Shown here piece after piece: positions 1 to 7,193 of a stretch of DNA of 38,328 nucleotides. Made by a program: the position numbers and the translations under genes. The notes under the pieces were generated by a model. The model made no database searches. It saw only the letters and a list, made by a program, of their open reading frames with translations, and had not been told where the DNA came from. The DNA comes from Cyclobacteriaceae bacterium. GTDB taxonomy: Bacteria; Bacteroidota; Bacteroidia; Cytophagales; Cyclobacteriaceae. The stretch lies in contig JALOMI010000001.1 in assembly GCA_025455465.1 (NCBI GenBank), positions 1-38,328 of the forward strand, read 5' to 3'. Each line of letters begins with the position of its first letter. The stretch's first letter is position 1.

Positions 1-107
1 TCAAGGGCCAGGCCTTCCTTCATCAGGTCTTTCACCGGCTGTGCCTGGAGATAGGTTCCCCCGATAATGATTGCCAACTGTAAAAATATCCCTCTACCCA
101 TTTTCAT
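1..107 (-). CDS. Exported protein, N-terminal fragment (cut by window edge)
   Basis: Only the first 35 codons are inside the window. They encode a short basic start (MKMGRG), a hydrophobic stretch at about residues 7-19 and an AQ cleavage-like site near residue 23, so the product is probably exported. The mature start looks helical, but it is too short to assign a family. The ATG lies 25 nt after the stop of the cytochrome c gene on the same strand, so it is probably the last visible gene of the operon that begins at 2894. An in-frame ATG two codons later is an equally good start. Function unknown. Confidence 0.6.
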   Translation of the reverse strand, partial: MKMGRGIFLQLAIIIGGTYLQAQPVKDLMKEGLAL

Positions 108-132
108 AACCTTTCGAAACCGCAAATATCTG

Positions 133-600
133 TTATTGTTTATTACAACCCTGCAAAATCCGTTCGGCATCTTTTACATCGATGATGCCGCGGGAGTTAC
201 CCCAAGTGTTATAGATGTATGTGGCAATTTCGGCTATTTCAAGATCCGTCAGCGTTGGTATGCCGGGCATGGGCTGGTTGTACTGCTTTCCGTTCACCAT
301 CAGTTCACCCTCGATGCCATGGCGCATCAGGCACAGCACGGATTCAAAATTTTCCTGCATGTAATCGGACTGGCTGAGCGGAGGGTAGACGCGACCCAGT
401 CCTGTGCCGTTGATTTGATGGCAGTTGCTGCAATGGTTGACATACAACTGCTCCCCCTGCCGGAAATAGTTGGTAAACTTATTTTTTTCTTCCTGTTTAG
501 ATGGATTGCAGGATGATGAAAATATCAGTGCCAGAATAACAACCAGCAATGCGGTACAAAGGATGTCGGTACTATTTTTCGCCACCCGTTTATTCCCCAT
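133..600 (-). CDS. c-type cytochrome, membrane-anchored or lipoprotein
   Basis: The 155-residue protein carries one covalent haem site, CSNCH at residues 57-61, and a plausible distal methionine ligand at Met111 in an MPGIP motif. This is the layout of a small class I cytochrome c used as a periplasmic electron carrier. Residues 15-30 are hydrophobic and are followed by Cys31 after three serines. That is a loose lipobox, so it may be a lipoprotein or keep an uncleaved anchor. Its ATG overlaps the end of the SCO gene by 11 nt, implying translational coupling. Pairing with a SCO protein suggests a respiratory or copper-related redox role, but the partner oxidase is not in the window. Confidence 0.85.
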   Translation of the reverse strand: MGNKRVAKNSTDILCTALLVVILALIFSSSCNPSKQEEKNKFTNYFRQGEQLYVNHCSNCHQINGTGLGRVYPPLSQSDYMQENFESVLCLMRHGIEGELMVNGKQYNQPMPGIPTLTDLEIAEIATYIYNTWGNSRGIIDVKDAERILQGCNKQ

Positions 601-1237
601 ATTCTCTCCGAAGTCGTCTGATGTCGGTGATTAGCCGGTTCACATCGTCTTCCATGGTACCGTCATACTTACCCCGGATTCTTCGCTCTTTGTCAATCAG
701 CAGGAAGGCACCACTGTGGATGAAACCATCTGGTTCCGTATTATCTGCCATTGCAGTGGCGAAGTAGCTGGTCTGCGCGATGCTGAAGATTTTATCCTGT
801 TCGCCCGTAACAAAATGCCACTTGCTGCTGCTGACACCGAGGCGATCTGCGAAGTCGTGCAGCAGGGCTACATCATCATGTTCCGGGTCGATCGTGTGTG
901 ATAAGATCAGTACATCCGGCAAGGATTGAATGGAATCATATACGCGCAGCATCTGGGTTTTCATTTTCGGGCAGATGGTGCGGCAGGAGGTGAAGAAGAA
1001 ATCGGCCACATAGATCTTTCCGTTAAAAGTCTGGTGCGTGATCACTGCGCTGTCCTGGTTGAGAAATTCGAACTCGGCAATGGTGTGGTAAACCGTATCG
1101 GCTACCTTCTTGCCGTCCACCTCACGCGCCACCACTTCGCGGTAGCCGAAGATGGGCAGCTTTTCTTCTTTTTCTTTGTTGGAGCAGGCCGCCAGGCCTG
1201 TCCACATCAGCAGTAAAATCCAGTAATGCGTTTTCAT
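590..1237 (-). CDS. SCO1/SenC family thioredoxin-fold lipoprotein
   Basis: SCO proteins deliver copper to the CuA centre of cytochrome oxidase or act as periplasmic thiol reductases. The 215-residue product has a clean lipobox, LAAC with Cys18. It has the CxxxC copper/redox motif at Cys85-Cys89 in a TSCRTICP context, and the distal histidine ligand at His174 in GFIHSG. All three metal ligands expected of a functional SCO protein are therefore present. The usual proline after the first cysteine is arginine here. The gene overlaps the MORN gene upstream by 4 nt and the cytochrome gene downstream by 11 nt. Copper delivery versus thiol reduction cannot be decided from sequence. Confidence 0.9.
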   Translation of the reverse strand: MKTHYWILLLMWTGLAACSNKEKEEKLPIFGYREVVAREVDGKKVADTVYHTIAEFEFLNQDSAVITHQTFNGKIYVADFFFTSCRTICPKMKTQMLRVYDSIQSLPDVLILSHTIDPEHDDVALLHDFADRLGVSSSKWHFVTGEQDKIFSIAQTSYFATAMADNTEPDGFIHSGAFLLIDKERRIRGKYDGTMEDDVNRLITDIRRLRREYGE

Positions 1238-2082
1238 TTGATTGTTTTCACCAGTTTATCTTTTTCCCACACGCCATGCACTTTCAGTTTACCATTGGGT
1301 TCATATAAATACCCTTCACCATGGCGCATATCGTTTTCCCATTGACCTTCGTATTTCCCTGCTTTGGCAAAATAGATTCCATAGCCATGGCGCTTGTCGT
1401 TCAGGTAATCTCCTTCGTAACGCTCACCGTCAGCCCAGGTAAAACTGCCTTTACCGTGCCGCTGGTTGTCTTTCCAGTTTCCTTCGTAGGTGCTGCCGCT
1501 TTTCCAGTACCCAAAACCGGTGCCGTTGGCCTTTCCGTTTTCAAGGTCACCAAAGTAAGTTACCGCGCTGTTTTTCGAAGTTTCAAACCGGATAATACCC
1601 CTCCGTGTTTTCACCTGATCAATTTCTTTCTGTGCAGCAGCCAGTTTTTCTTTCAGTGCGCTGATCTCTTCCTGCAACTCCAGTATTTCACCGGTTTGTT
1701 CGATGACTATGAAGTCTTTCTGATCAGTTTTCTGGGCCTGGTAGGCCCTCAGCAGCGCGGTAGTTGATTCAAGCTTACGGGACAACATTTCCAGTTTTTC
1801 CGAATCGGTTGAAATTTCATACTGATTCGATAGTTGCTGACGCTGCCGTTGAATCGAATCCCGGGTCAGGGAATCGATCATCCGGTAAAGCACCATGGCA
1901 TCGGGTATCTTTCCGTTTAGAAACAGTTCATCTGCATCCACTCGCATCTGAAGCGTGCTCATTTCCGCCTCAATCCCCGTTAATGCCTGCTGTGTAGTTC
2001 TGAGATCAAGGTAAAGCCACACGGCAACTGCGGTACAAATCAGCGCAACAAGTCCCAGTAGTCTTGTAATCATAGGCATCAA
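1234..2082 (-). CDS. MORN-repeat protein with N-terminal membrane anchor and coiled coil
   Basis: The 282-residue protein has three parts. Residues 5-25 are a transmembrane or signal-anchor helix. About residues 35-160 are charged and heptad-like, probably coiled coil. The C-terminal third (about 176-275) holds four to five MORN units of the YEGxWxNxxxHGxG type. MORN repeats form elongated beta sheets and often bind lipids or act as scaffolds. The gene overlaps both neighbours by 4 nt (ATGA type), so it belongs firmly to the DUF2490-MORN-SCO-cytochrome operon. Topology would put coiled coil and MORN array in the periplasm. A scaffold role for the redox proteins is only an inference. Confidence 0.85.
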   Translation of the reverse strand: MMPMITRLLGLVALICTAVAVWLYLDLRTTQQALTGIEAEMSTLQMRVDADELFLNGKIPDAMVLYRMIDSLTRDSIQRQRQQLSNQYEISTDSEKLEMLSRKLESTTALLRAYQAQKTDQKDFIVIEQTGEILELQEEISALKEKLAAAQKEIDQVKTRRGIIRFETSKNSAVTYFGDLENGKANGTGFGYWKSGSTYEGNWKDNQRHGKGSFTWADGERYEGDYLNDKRHGYGIYFAKAGKYEGQWENDMRHGEGYLYEPNGKLKVHGVWEKDKLVKTIK

Positions 2083-2894
2083 TCAAAGTAACGAACTTTA
2101 ATCAGGTCTTTCGTACCCAGCAACGATACCTGATCAATATAAATTCCCACCATGATGCCTTTGTCCATGTCGTATTCAAAACCGGTGGCACCGCGTGTTC
2201 TCACGCGGTCGACATAACGAAGTTCAACCCGTGCGGCTGTGAGGAAGCGATAGCCCAAACCTAGATACAACCGGTTTTGATTAAACAGGTAAGGCACATT
2301 CTTACCGATATTAATTCCGATTTCATTAGACGCAGCAAAATAGAGTGTCTTATTGGCGTAAAAGTCAGTTGAATTCAGACCAACCCTGATGCGGTACCGA
2401 AAGCGAAAGCGATTGAAATACCGGTAGTCATCCTGTAACGGTCTTTCCTGCCAGCGAAGTTCGTAACGGTAACGCCAGGTATGCATCACGCGGCCCTGAG
2501 CTTGTTTGAGGTGATGAAAAAACTGGATGGTGGTTCTGAATTCTTCGTAGGGTGGCCGGAAGTAATCGGAAGGTTTTCCGATATAATCCTGCGTACGCAT
2601 GTAACCGATCGGTGAAACAGACAAGCGTGCAAGCGGGGAAAACTGATAATGCACCCAGGGCCGGTAACTTTCTCGTAACATGCTCGTGAACCGGCTGCCT
2701 TCGCCCAGTTCATTTTTGGTGCGGTAAACAAAATCAAAACCAAGGCCCCATTTTTTTGGGAAGATCTCGTTGATTTCTGTTTTCGACCAAAACGTGTCGT
2801 GATGGTAATTAACTTTTTCAGTTTGTGCGTAACTGAATGCGCCTGTGCAAAACAATAGCAACAACAGAGTAGCGGTCTTTTTTTGCAAAAACAT
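2079..2894 (-). CDS. DUF2490 family outer-membrane beta-barrel protein
   Basis: The 271-residue product begins with a signal peptide (hydrophobic residues about 8-20, AQ cleavage site near 23-24). It continues with alternating aromatic and polar strands rich in Arg, Tyr and Phe, including the FWSKTEINEIFPKKWG opening typical of DUF2490. The last strand ends with an aromatic residue (VRYFD), as many outer-membrane barrels do. The role of DUF2490 is not known. It is the first gene of a five-gene minus-strand operon and its stop overlaps the MORN gene start by 4 nt. The start codon lies only 4 nt downstream of a perfect -7 box, so its mRNA may be nearly leaderless. Confidence 0.85.
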   Translation of the reverse strand: MFLQKKTATLLLLLFCTGAFSYAQTEKVNYHHDTFWSKTEINEIFPKKWGLGFDFVYRTKNELGEGSRFTSMLRESYRPWVHYQFSPLARLSVSPIGYMRTQDYIGKPSDYFRPPYEEFRTTIQFFHHLKQAQGRVMHTWRYRYELRWQERPLQDDYRYFNRFRFRYRIRVGLNSTDFYANKTLYFAASNEIGINIGKNVPYLFNQNRLYLGLGYRFLTAARVELRYVDRVRTRGATGFEYDMDKGIMVGIYIDQVSLLGTKDLIKVRYFD

Positions 2895-2898
2895 GCCG

Positions 2899-2906
2899 CA
2901 AAGATA
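2899..2906 (-). promoter_or_regulatory. -7 promoter box for the DUF2490 operon
   Basis: On the minus strand this reads TATCTTTG, a perfect match to the Bacteroidota -7 consensus TAnnTTTG and identical to the boxes before rplC and rpsH. Only 4 nt separate it from the ATG at 2894, so the transcript would start at or next to the start codon. A TTTG lies 12 nt upstream, which is too close for a normal -33 element. The box is good but the full promoter is less certain. Confidence 0.45.
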
Positions 2907-2936
2907 GGCCTGCCTGTCAAACGGAGAAGCCCGGTT

Positions 2937-3737
2937 TTATGAGTGGCGGATACGATCACCTTCGTGTACCATACCCTCACTCAGCGCAAGAAGGTTTTGC
3001 CCGAAATAGATTTTATTGTTGTGTTGCCGGTAGGTGGACAATGTATGAAGCGGTTCAATACCTTTTGTACCAGTTGACGGTTCGATGGTTGTCAACACAC
3101 ACCGACTACAGTTTTTTACACCGGCAAAGTTTACGTCACCAATGGAGAAGTTTGTCCAGTGATCTTCTTCATAGGGTTGCCCACCGGTAAATACAAAATT
3201 CGGTCGGAAGCGTTGCATGGTGATGGGTTGGGGGAGCCGCACATTCAAATCGTCCAGTGATGCCTGGCCAATGATGAGAAACGGATAGCCATCCGCCAGG
3301 CTTACCTGTTCTTGGTGGAGGGCATAGTGCTTATCAACAGGTCGTGAATTTGTTTCCGGAAAGTGCATCAGGCGGCATTTCATATTCAGTTGGTCAGAGA
3401 ACCATTGGCTGATTTCCCTGCCAACTTCTACAGCCTGAACTTCATCATCCCAGATCGTCACCAACTCCTGCTGTGCAGAAAAATCATTCATGTCGAACTG
3501 AGCAGATGCTGCGTTGGCCTGGTGCCTTATTGTTAATTGCTCATTGTTCATTGCTAATTGAAAAAGCGCCAGTTGCGGATGTTCGCGCTGCGTGATAAAC
3601 CGGTTTTGTTCATCGACCAGCATCCACCGCCTGTCGAATTCGAGGCCTTTCTCTAACACACGGGCTTGTTGCAGCCGGATACCCCCCAATGATTTGACGG
3701 GGTAAATCCAGATTTCGCTTAGCGTTAAATCATTCAT
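2937..3737 (-). CDS. MOSC domain protein (mARC/YcbX type)
   Basis: MOSC proteins bind the molybdenum cofactor; mARC and YcbX members reduce N-hydroxylated compounds. Counted from the ATG at 3737 the protein has 266 residues. It has an N-terminal MOSC beta-barrel domain (IYPVKSLGG, then FDRRWMLVD) and a C-terminal MOSC domain with NCSRCVLTTIEPSTG. The cysteine before VLTT (Cys213) matches the Mo-ligand cysteine of mARC. There is no C-terminal ferredoxin domain, so electrons must come from another protein. A longer reading begins at 3767, but a -7 box lies at 3752-3759, inside that extension, so the downstream ATG is preferred. A heptamer repeat is embedded in the coding region. Confidence 0.85.
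   Translation of the reverse strand: MNDLTLSEIWIYPVKSLGGIRLQQARVLEKGLEFDRRWMLVDEQNRFITQREHPQLALFQLAMNNEQLTIRHQANAASAQFDMNDFSAQQELVTIWDDEVQAVEVGREISQWFSDQLNMKCRLMHFPETNSRPVDKHYALHQEQVSLADGYPFLIIGQASLDDLNVRLPQPITMQRFRPNFVFTGGQPYEEDHWTNFSIGDVNFAGVKNCSRCVLTTIEPSTGTKGIEPLHTLSTYRQHNNKIYFGQNLLALSEGMVHEGDRIRHS
3527..3561. repeat. Degenerate heptamer tandem repeat inside the MOSC gene
   Basis: Five consecutive 7-bp units are visible on the plus strand: TTATTGT, TAATTGC, TCATTGT, TCATTGC and TAATTGA, with consensus T-H-ATTG-Y. They translate on the minus strand as part of LAMNNEQLTIR. Short AT-rich heptamer arrays of this kind usually lie between genes. Here the array is read through in frame without disturbing the flanking MOSC motifs. 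Confidence 0.7.
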
Positions 3738-3751
3738 AATGGAAAACACAA

Positions 3752-3759
3752 CAAACATA
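3752..3759 (-). promoter_or_regulatory. -7 promoter box for the MOSC gene
   Basis: The minus strand reads TATGTTTG, matching TAnnTTTG. It sits 14 nt upstream of the ATG at 3737 and would give a leader of about 10 nt. No TTTG is found at the expected -33 distance. Its position argues against translation from the upstream ATG at 3767. Confidence 0.4.
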
Positions 3760-3842
3760 CAAAACAATGCGTCCTACGCTGCTGCGCATGTTGCTGAGAA
3801 CTTTCATGGAATTGTTTTGTTAAGCAAGTAAATTCACGGTTT

Positions 3843-4355
3843 ATGAAACAAAGCCTGATTCTTTTAAGTCTCATCTTATTTTATTCGTGTATGAACGGAC
3901 AAGACATGAAATCGCGCATCATCGAGAAGGAGAAGCCCTATACCGCTGAGCAGAAAGTTTTCAAATCGGAGGACGAGTGGAAAAGGACACTGACTCCCGA
4001 ACAATATTATATCCTTCGCGAAAAGGGTACGGAGCGCGCCTTCACCGGCAAATACTATAAAACCAATGATAAAGGGGTTTATTCCTGTGCCGCCTGTAAC
4101 GCTGAGTTGTTTACCTCGGATATGAAGTTCGACTCCGACTGCGGCTGGCCGAGTTTCGACCGGGCCATTGAAGGAGGAAAAATCAAGTATGAAGTAGACA
4201 AATCTCACGGATGGACGCGTACCGAAATTATGTGCGCCAACTGCGGTGGGCATTTAGGACATGTTTTTGATGATGGCCCCACCATTACCGGAAAGCGGTA
4301 CTGTGTTAATTCGGTGTCGTTAAATTTTTACCGGGAAGAGAAGCAGAAGAAATAG
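3843..4355 (+). CDS. msrB: Peptide-methionine (R)-S-oxide reductase, exported
   Basis: MsrB reduces the R epimer of methionine sulfoxide in oxidised proteins. The 170-residue protein shows both zinc pairs (Cys82/Cys85 and Cys131/Cys134), the GWPSF motif at 101-105, [10 protein letters not shown] at 137-146 and the catalytic Cys154 in RYCVNSVSL. Cys100 is a possible resolving cysteine. Residues 1-15 form a signal peptide ending at Cys16 (FYSC), so the enzyme is probably a lipoprotein acting in the periplasm and not the cytosol. It is a single gene with no obvious operon partner and is convergent with the phosphorylase gene. All active-site residues are present. Confidence 0.95.
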   Translation: MKQSLILLSLILFYSCMNGQDMKSRIIEKEKPYTAEQKVFKSEDEWKRTLTPEQYYILREKGTERAFTGKYYKTNDKGVYSCAACNAELFTSDMKFDSDCGWPSFDRAIEGGKIKYEVDKSHGWTRTEIMCANCGGHLGHVFDDGPTITGKRYCVNSVSLNFYREEKQKK

Positions 4356-4375
4356 CAGGGATACCATCACATGAA

Positions 4376-4403
4376 ACAAAAAAGCACCTGCAACCAGGTG
4401 CTT
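4376..4403. terminator. Intrinsic terminator between msrB and the phosphorylase gene
   Basis: AAGCACCTG (4382-4390) pairs with CAGGTGCTT (4395-4403) around a CAAC loop, a perfect 9-bp stem. On the minus strand it is followed by a T-rich run, so it is a good terminator for the minus-strand phosphorylase gene ending at 4420. On the plus strand the following sequence is T/A-rich, so it may also stop msrB transcripts. Confidence 0.85.
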
Positions 4404-4419
4404 ATTATTCCGTCATGAC

Positions 4420-6072
4420 TCAATGATGATAAAGTCTTGTGTAGTACTCATCCGCCATGCGGCCTGAATCAAAGCAGGGTATAACTTCGCGCATACCGGC
4501 TTTCATCATGCTGATCCACTGATCAGGGTTTTCGTAATACATTGGTATCACTTCGTTTTCGAGCAGATCATATAAGCGGTTTGCTTCATCACGGTCTTTT
4601 TCATGAACCGATAGTTCATCCGGTGCGGGCTGAATAAGGAAGGCGTTGCGTCCGTGTTCAGCGAATTCAGGCACCCAGCCATCGGGTATAGAACAATTAA
4701 TTGATCCGTTCATGGCGGCCGTCATGCCTGACGTGCCGCTGGCTTCATGATATAACCGCGGGTTGTTCAGCCAAACGTCAGAGCCTCGTTTCAAATGTCC
4801 GGAAAGCCACAGTTCATAGCCGGTCAGTACCGTACAGTGTTTAATGTCTTTGGTTTTCCAATAGATTTCATTGAAGATGTTGATGCCCTCGTAATCTTCC
4901 GGATATGGTTTTCCGGCCCAGATTACCTGCACCGGATATTTCTTGTTATTGACAATTTTCTTAAAGCGGTCGTAATCACGCAGCAACAAATTCGCGCGCT
5001 TGTAGCCGGCAAAACGCCTGGCCCATACAATGGTGAGCACATCTTCATCAAAGAGTTTGCCGGTCTGGTTGGCTACCACGCGGAAGAGTTTTTTCTTCAG
5101 CATCTTTTTACGCATCACCAGCTTTTCGTCATCGTCATTGGCCAACGCTTTTTCAAGCATGTAGTCTTTCCAGTAGGTTTTGTTCTGGGCATTGGTGATG
5201 GCATCAATTGCACAGATATCGCTATAAGGCGACCACATCTGCCGGGCCACTTCTCCGTGCAACTGCGATACACCGTTTGCTTTTTTGGCGATGCGCAGTG
5301 CAGTCAAGGTATAATTGAGTGTGCCGTTTTCAGGTTTGGCATAAGCTTCAACTTCTTCCATCGTCAGGCCATTGAAGAAGCTCATGCTTTCCAGCAGGTG
5401 AATATTATGTTCTTCGTTGCCGGCTTTTTCCGGTGTGTGCGTAGTAAACACAACGCGCTTACGCACTTCTTCGAGGTCCTTAAACTTATCCAGAAGATAG
5501 AAGCAAAGAGGCAGCGCATGCCCTTCGTTCATGTGGTATATATCGGTTTCCCGGCCAATGATCTCCAGCAACTTGGCGCCACCGGTACCCAGCAGTATGG
5601 ATTGTGCAACCCGGGTTGTTTCGTTCGGGTCATACAGCCGGTGGCTGATCGTTTGGGCCAGGTGATCGTTCTCTTCAATATCGGTTGTTAACAGAAACAG
5701 CGGGGCTGTTTTGAAGACTTCGGGCTTTAGCAGAAAGGCCTTTACAAAAACCCGGGCACCGTGAATGGTAATGGGGAAGAGAATGCCGGTGTCGGTTAAA
5801 AAGGTATACTGCTTATGCCGGAAACTGGCACGCATCGTCTGATCTTCATTGCGCTCCTGATCGTAGTATCCTTTTTTCCAGAGGATACCGATACCAATTA
5901 TGTTTTGTTTTAACTCATAGGCACTACGCATGTGTGAGCCGGCCAGAAAGCCAAGTCCACCGGAATAAATTTTCAGCGGTTGGTCAATGGCAAACTCCAT
6001 GGAGAAGTAAGCCACGGGCTTGGAATATTTTTCGTTGAACGAGTACGGAAAGAGTTTGTCGAGATCAAACAT
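4420..6072 (-). CDS. Alpha-glucan phosphorylase family protein (GT35), PLP lysine replaced by Thr
   Basis: GT35 enzymes release glucose-1-phosphate from glycogen or maltodextrin using pyridoxal phosphate bound to a lysine. This 550-residue homologue belongs to the short AgpA-like branch without the extra N-terminal domain. Family motifs include AYFSMEFAI (21-29), YSGGLG (36-41), YHMNEGHA (179-186), WARRFAGYKR (350-359) and GSDVWLNNP (430-438). In EASGTSGM-T-AAMNG the residue after Met450 is Thr451 (codon ACG at 4720-4722), where E. coli and muscle phosphorylases have the Schiff-base lysine in GNMK. The enzyme may therefore bind PLP differently or have another activity. It appears to be a single gene, closed by the terminator at 4376-4403. 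Confidence 0.85.
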   Translation of the reverse strand: MFDLDKLFPYSFNEKYSKPVAYFSMEFAIDQPLKIYSGGLGFLAGSHMRSAYELKQNIIGIGILWKKGYYDQERNEDQTMRASFRHKQYTFLTDTGILFPITIHGARVFVKAFLLKPEVFKTAPLFLLTTDIEENDHLAQTISHRLYDPNETTRVAQSILLGTGGAKLLEIIGRETDIYHMNEGHALPLCFYLLDKFKDLEEVRKRVVFTTHTPEKAGNEEHNIHLLESMSFFNGLTMEEVEAYAKPENGTLNYTLTALRIAKKANGVSQLHGEVARQMWSPYSDICAIDAITNAQNKTYWKDYMLEKALANDDDEKLVMRKKMLKKKLFRVVANQTGKLFDEDVLTIVWARRFAGYKRANLLLRDYDRFKKIVNNKKYPVQVIWAGKPYPEDYEGINIFNEIYWKTKDIKHCTVLTGYELWLSGHLKRGSDVWLNNPRLYHEASGTSGMTAAMNGSINCSIPDGWVPEFAEHGRNAFLIQPAPDELSVHEKDRDEANRLYDLLENEVIPMYYENPDQWISMMKAGMREVIPCFDSGRMADEYYTRLYHH

Positions 6073-6164
6073 GGTTATCGGGTAAAGGCTGCGAAACTAA
6101 CAATTCCGGATTCAACTGGTTTAAAAAGTTTTTTGGAACGAATCGAAATCGATTGCAAAATGAT

Positions 6165-7193
6165 TCAATTCATGGGCAAACCAGTTTGCATATGGTTCAG
6201 CAGGGAGTGCAGACTGGAGAATGATTGGTCACCAAGTGTCCAGGTCAGTTTCCCATTTTCATGCTGAGCGATGCTTATGATATGAATTGATGAATTATCA
6301 ATCCGGTAGCCTGATCGTTCTAATGCATTACGAGTCCAGAGCAGCGGATGTCCGTCACCACGAACCGTGACAGCGATACCCCGCCATGGTTTATGAAAAA
6401 CCCTTCCGGTTTTCAAGTCGAATCCTTTAAGCTGGAAAATTTCATCGAAGGTACCATCCAGTACCAGGTCTTCCGGAATACCTGACAATATTCCTTGCCG
6501 GTCACCAGCTAACCAGATACGGTCGGTGGTCTGTAGGGCAAGGTCAAGTTCGTGGGTTGCCACCACGATGCCTTTGTTCAGTCGATGTGCCAGATGCCTT
6601 AGCAAGTTCATAATCTCCACGCGGTTGTTCAGGTCGAGGTGGGCGGTGGGTTCATCCAGCAACAGAAGGGGGGTGTCTTGCACCAGGGCACGCGCAATCA
6701 TCACCAGTTGCATCTGCCCGTCACTGAGTTCATTCAGTCTTCGCGGCAGCAGGTGATTGATCCTTACAGCCTCGACCGCCTGGTTGATTTTAACCTGATC
6801 GGCAGTGCCGGTTTGCATCCGCCAGTTAATAAACGGATAGCGTCCGCTAAGCAGCAACTCTTCCACGGTAAGGTTATGGGCATTGATTTTATCCGTCAGC
6901 ACCAGTGCGATGAATTCCGGTTCCGGGTGATGAAGCGGTTGGAAACTATTGTCCGGAAACCTCAGTTCAATTTTGCCCTGCAACGGAGGCTGCAGGCCGG
7001 CCAGTGTTCTGATTAATGTGGACTTGCCGATGCCGTTAGCGCCCATAAAGCAGACAAGTTCTCCCGTATGAATCTGAAAATTCAGGTTATTGAAAAGCAC
7101 TTTAGCCGAGCCTTTATTGCTGTACCCCACGGAGAGATGGGTTGCACTTAGGAGAATACGGTCATTGATGTCTGGATCTTCCATGGAATTCAA
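6165..7193 (-). CDS. ABC transporter ATP-binding protein, FecE/BtuD type, with C-terminal extension
   Basis: This is the ATPase of an iron-siderophore, haem or cobalamin importer. The 342-residue protein has Walker A GANGIGKST at 51-59, the signature LSDGQ at 156-160 (usual LSGGQ), Walker B LLLLDEP at 176-182 and the switch histidine His214. Typical FecE proteins end near residue 255. Here about 85 further residues (256-342) follow, with no motif I recognise, perhaps a regulatory domain. The ATG overlaps the stop of the permease gene by 4 nt, so the two form an operon. The substrate cannot be told from sequence and no binding protein or TonB receptor is adjacent. Confidence 0.9.
   Translation of the reverse strand: MNSMEDPDINDRILLSATHLSVGYSNKGSAKVLFNNLNFQIHTGELVCFMGANGIGKSTLIRTLAGLQPPLQGKIELRFPDNSFQPLHHPEPEFIALVLTDKINAHNLTVEELLLSGRYPFINWRMQTGTADQVKINQAVEAVRINHLLPRRLNELSDGQMQLVMIARALVQDTPLLLLDEPTAHLDLNNRVEIMNLLRHLAHRLNKGIVVATHELDLALQTTDRIWLAGDRQGILSGIPEDLVLDGTFDEIFQLKGFDLKTGRVFHKPWRGIAVTVRGDGHPLLWTRNALERSGYRIDNSSIHIISIAQHENGKLTWTLGDQSFSSLHSLLNHMQTGLPMN

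Noticed and set aside
4795-5691. 298-codon open frame on the plus strand, antisense to the phosphorylase gene
   Set aside because: The opposite strand encodes a recognisable GT35 protein over the whole span; the plus-strand translation has no family motifs and no plausible start context.
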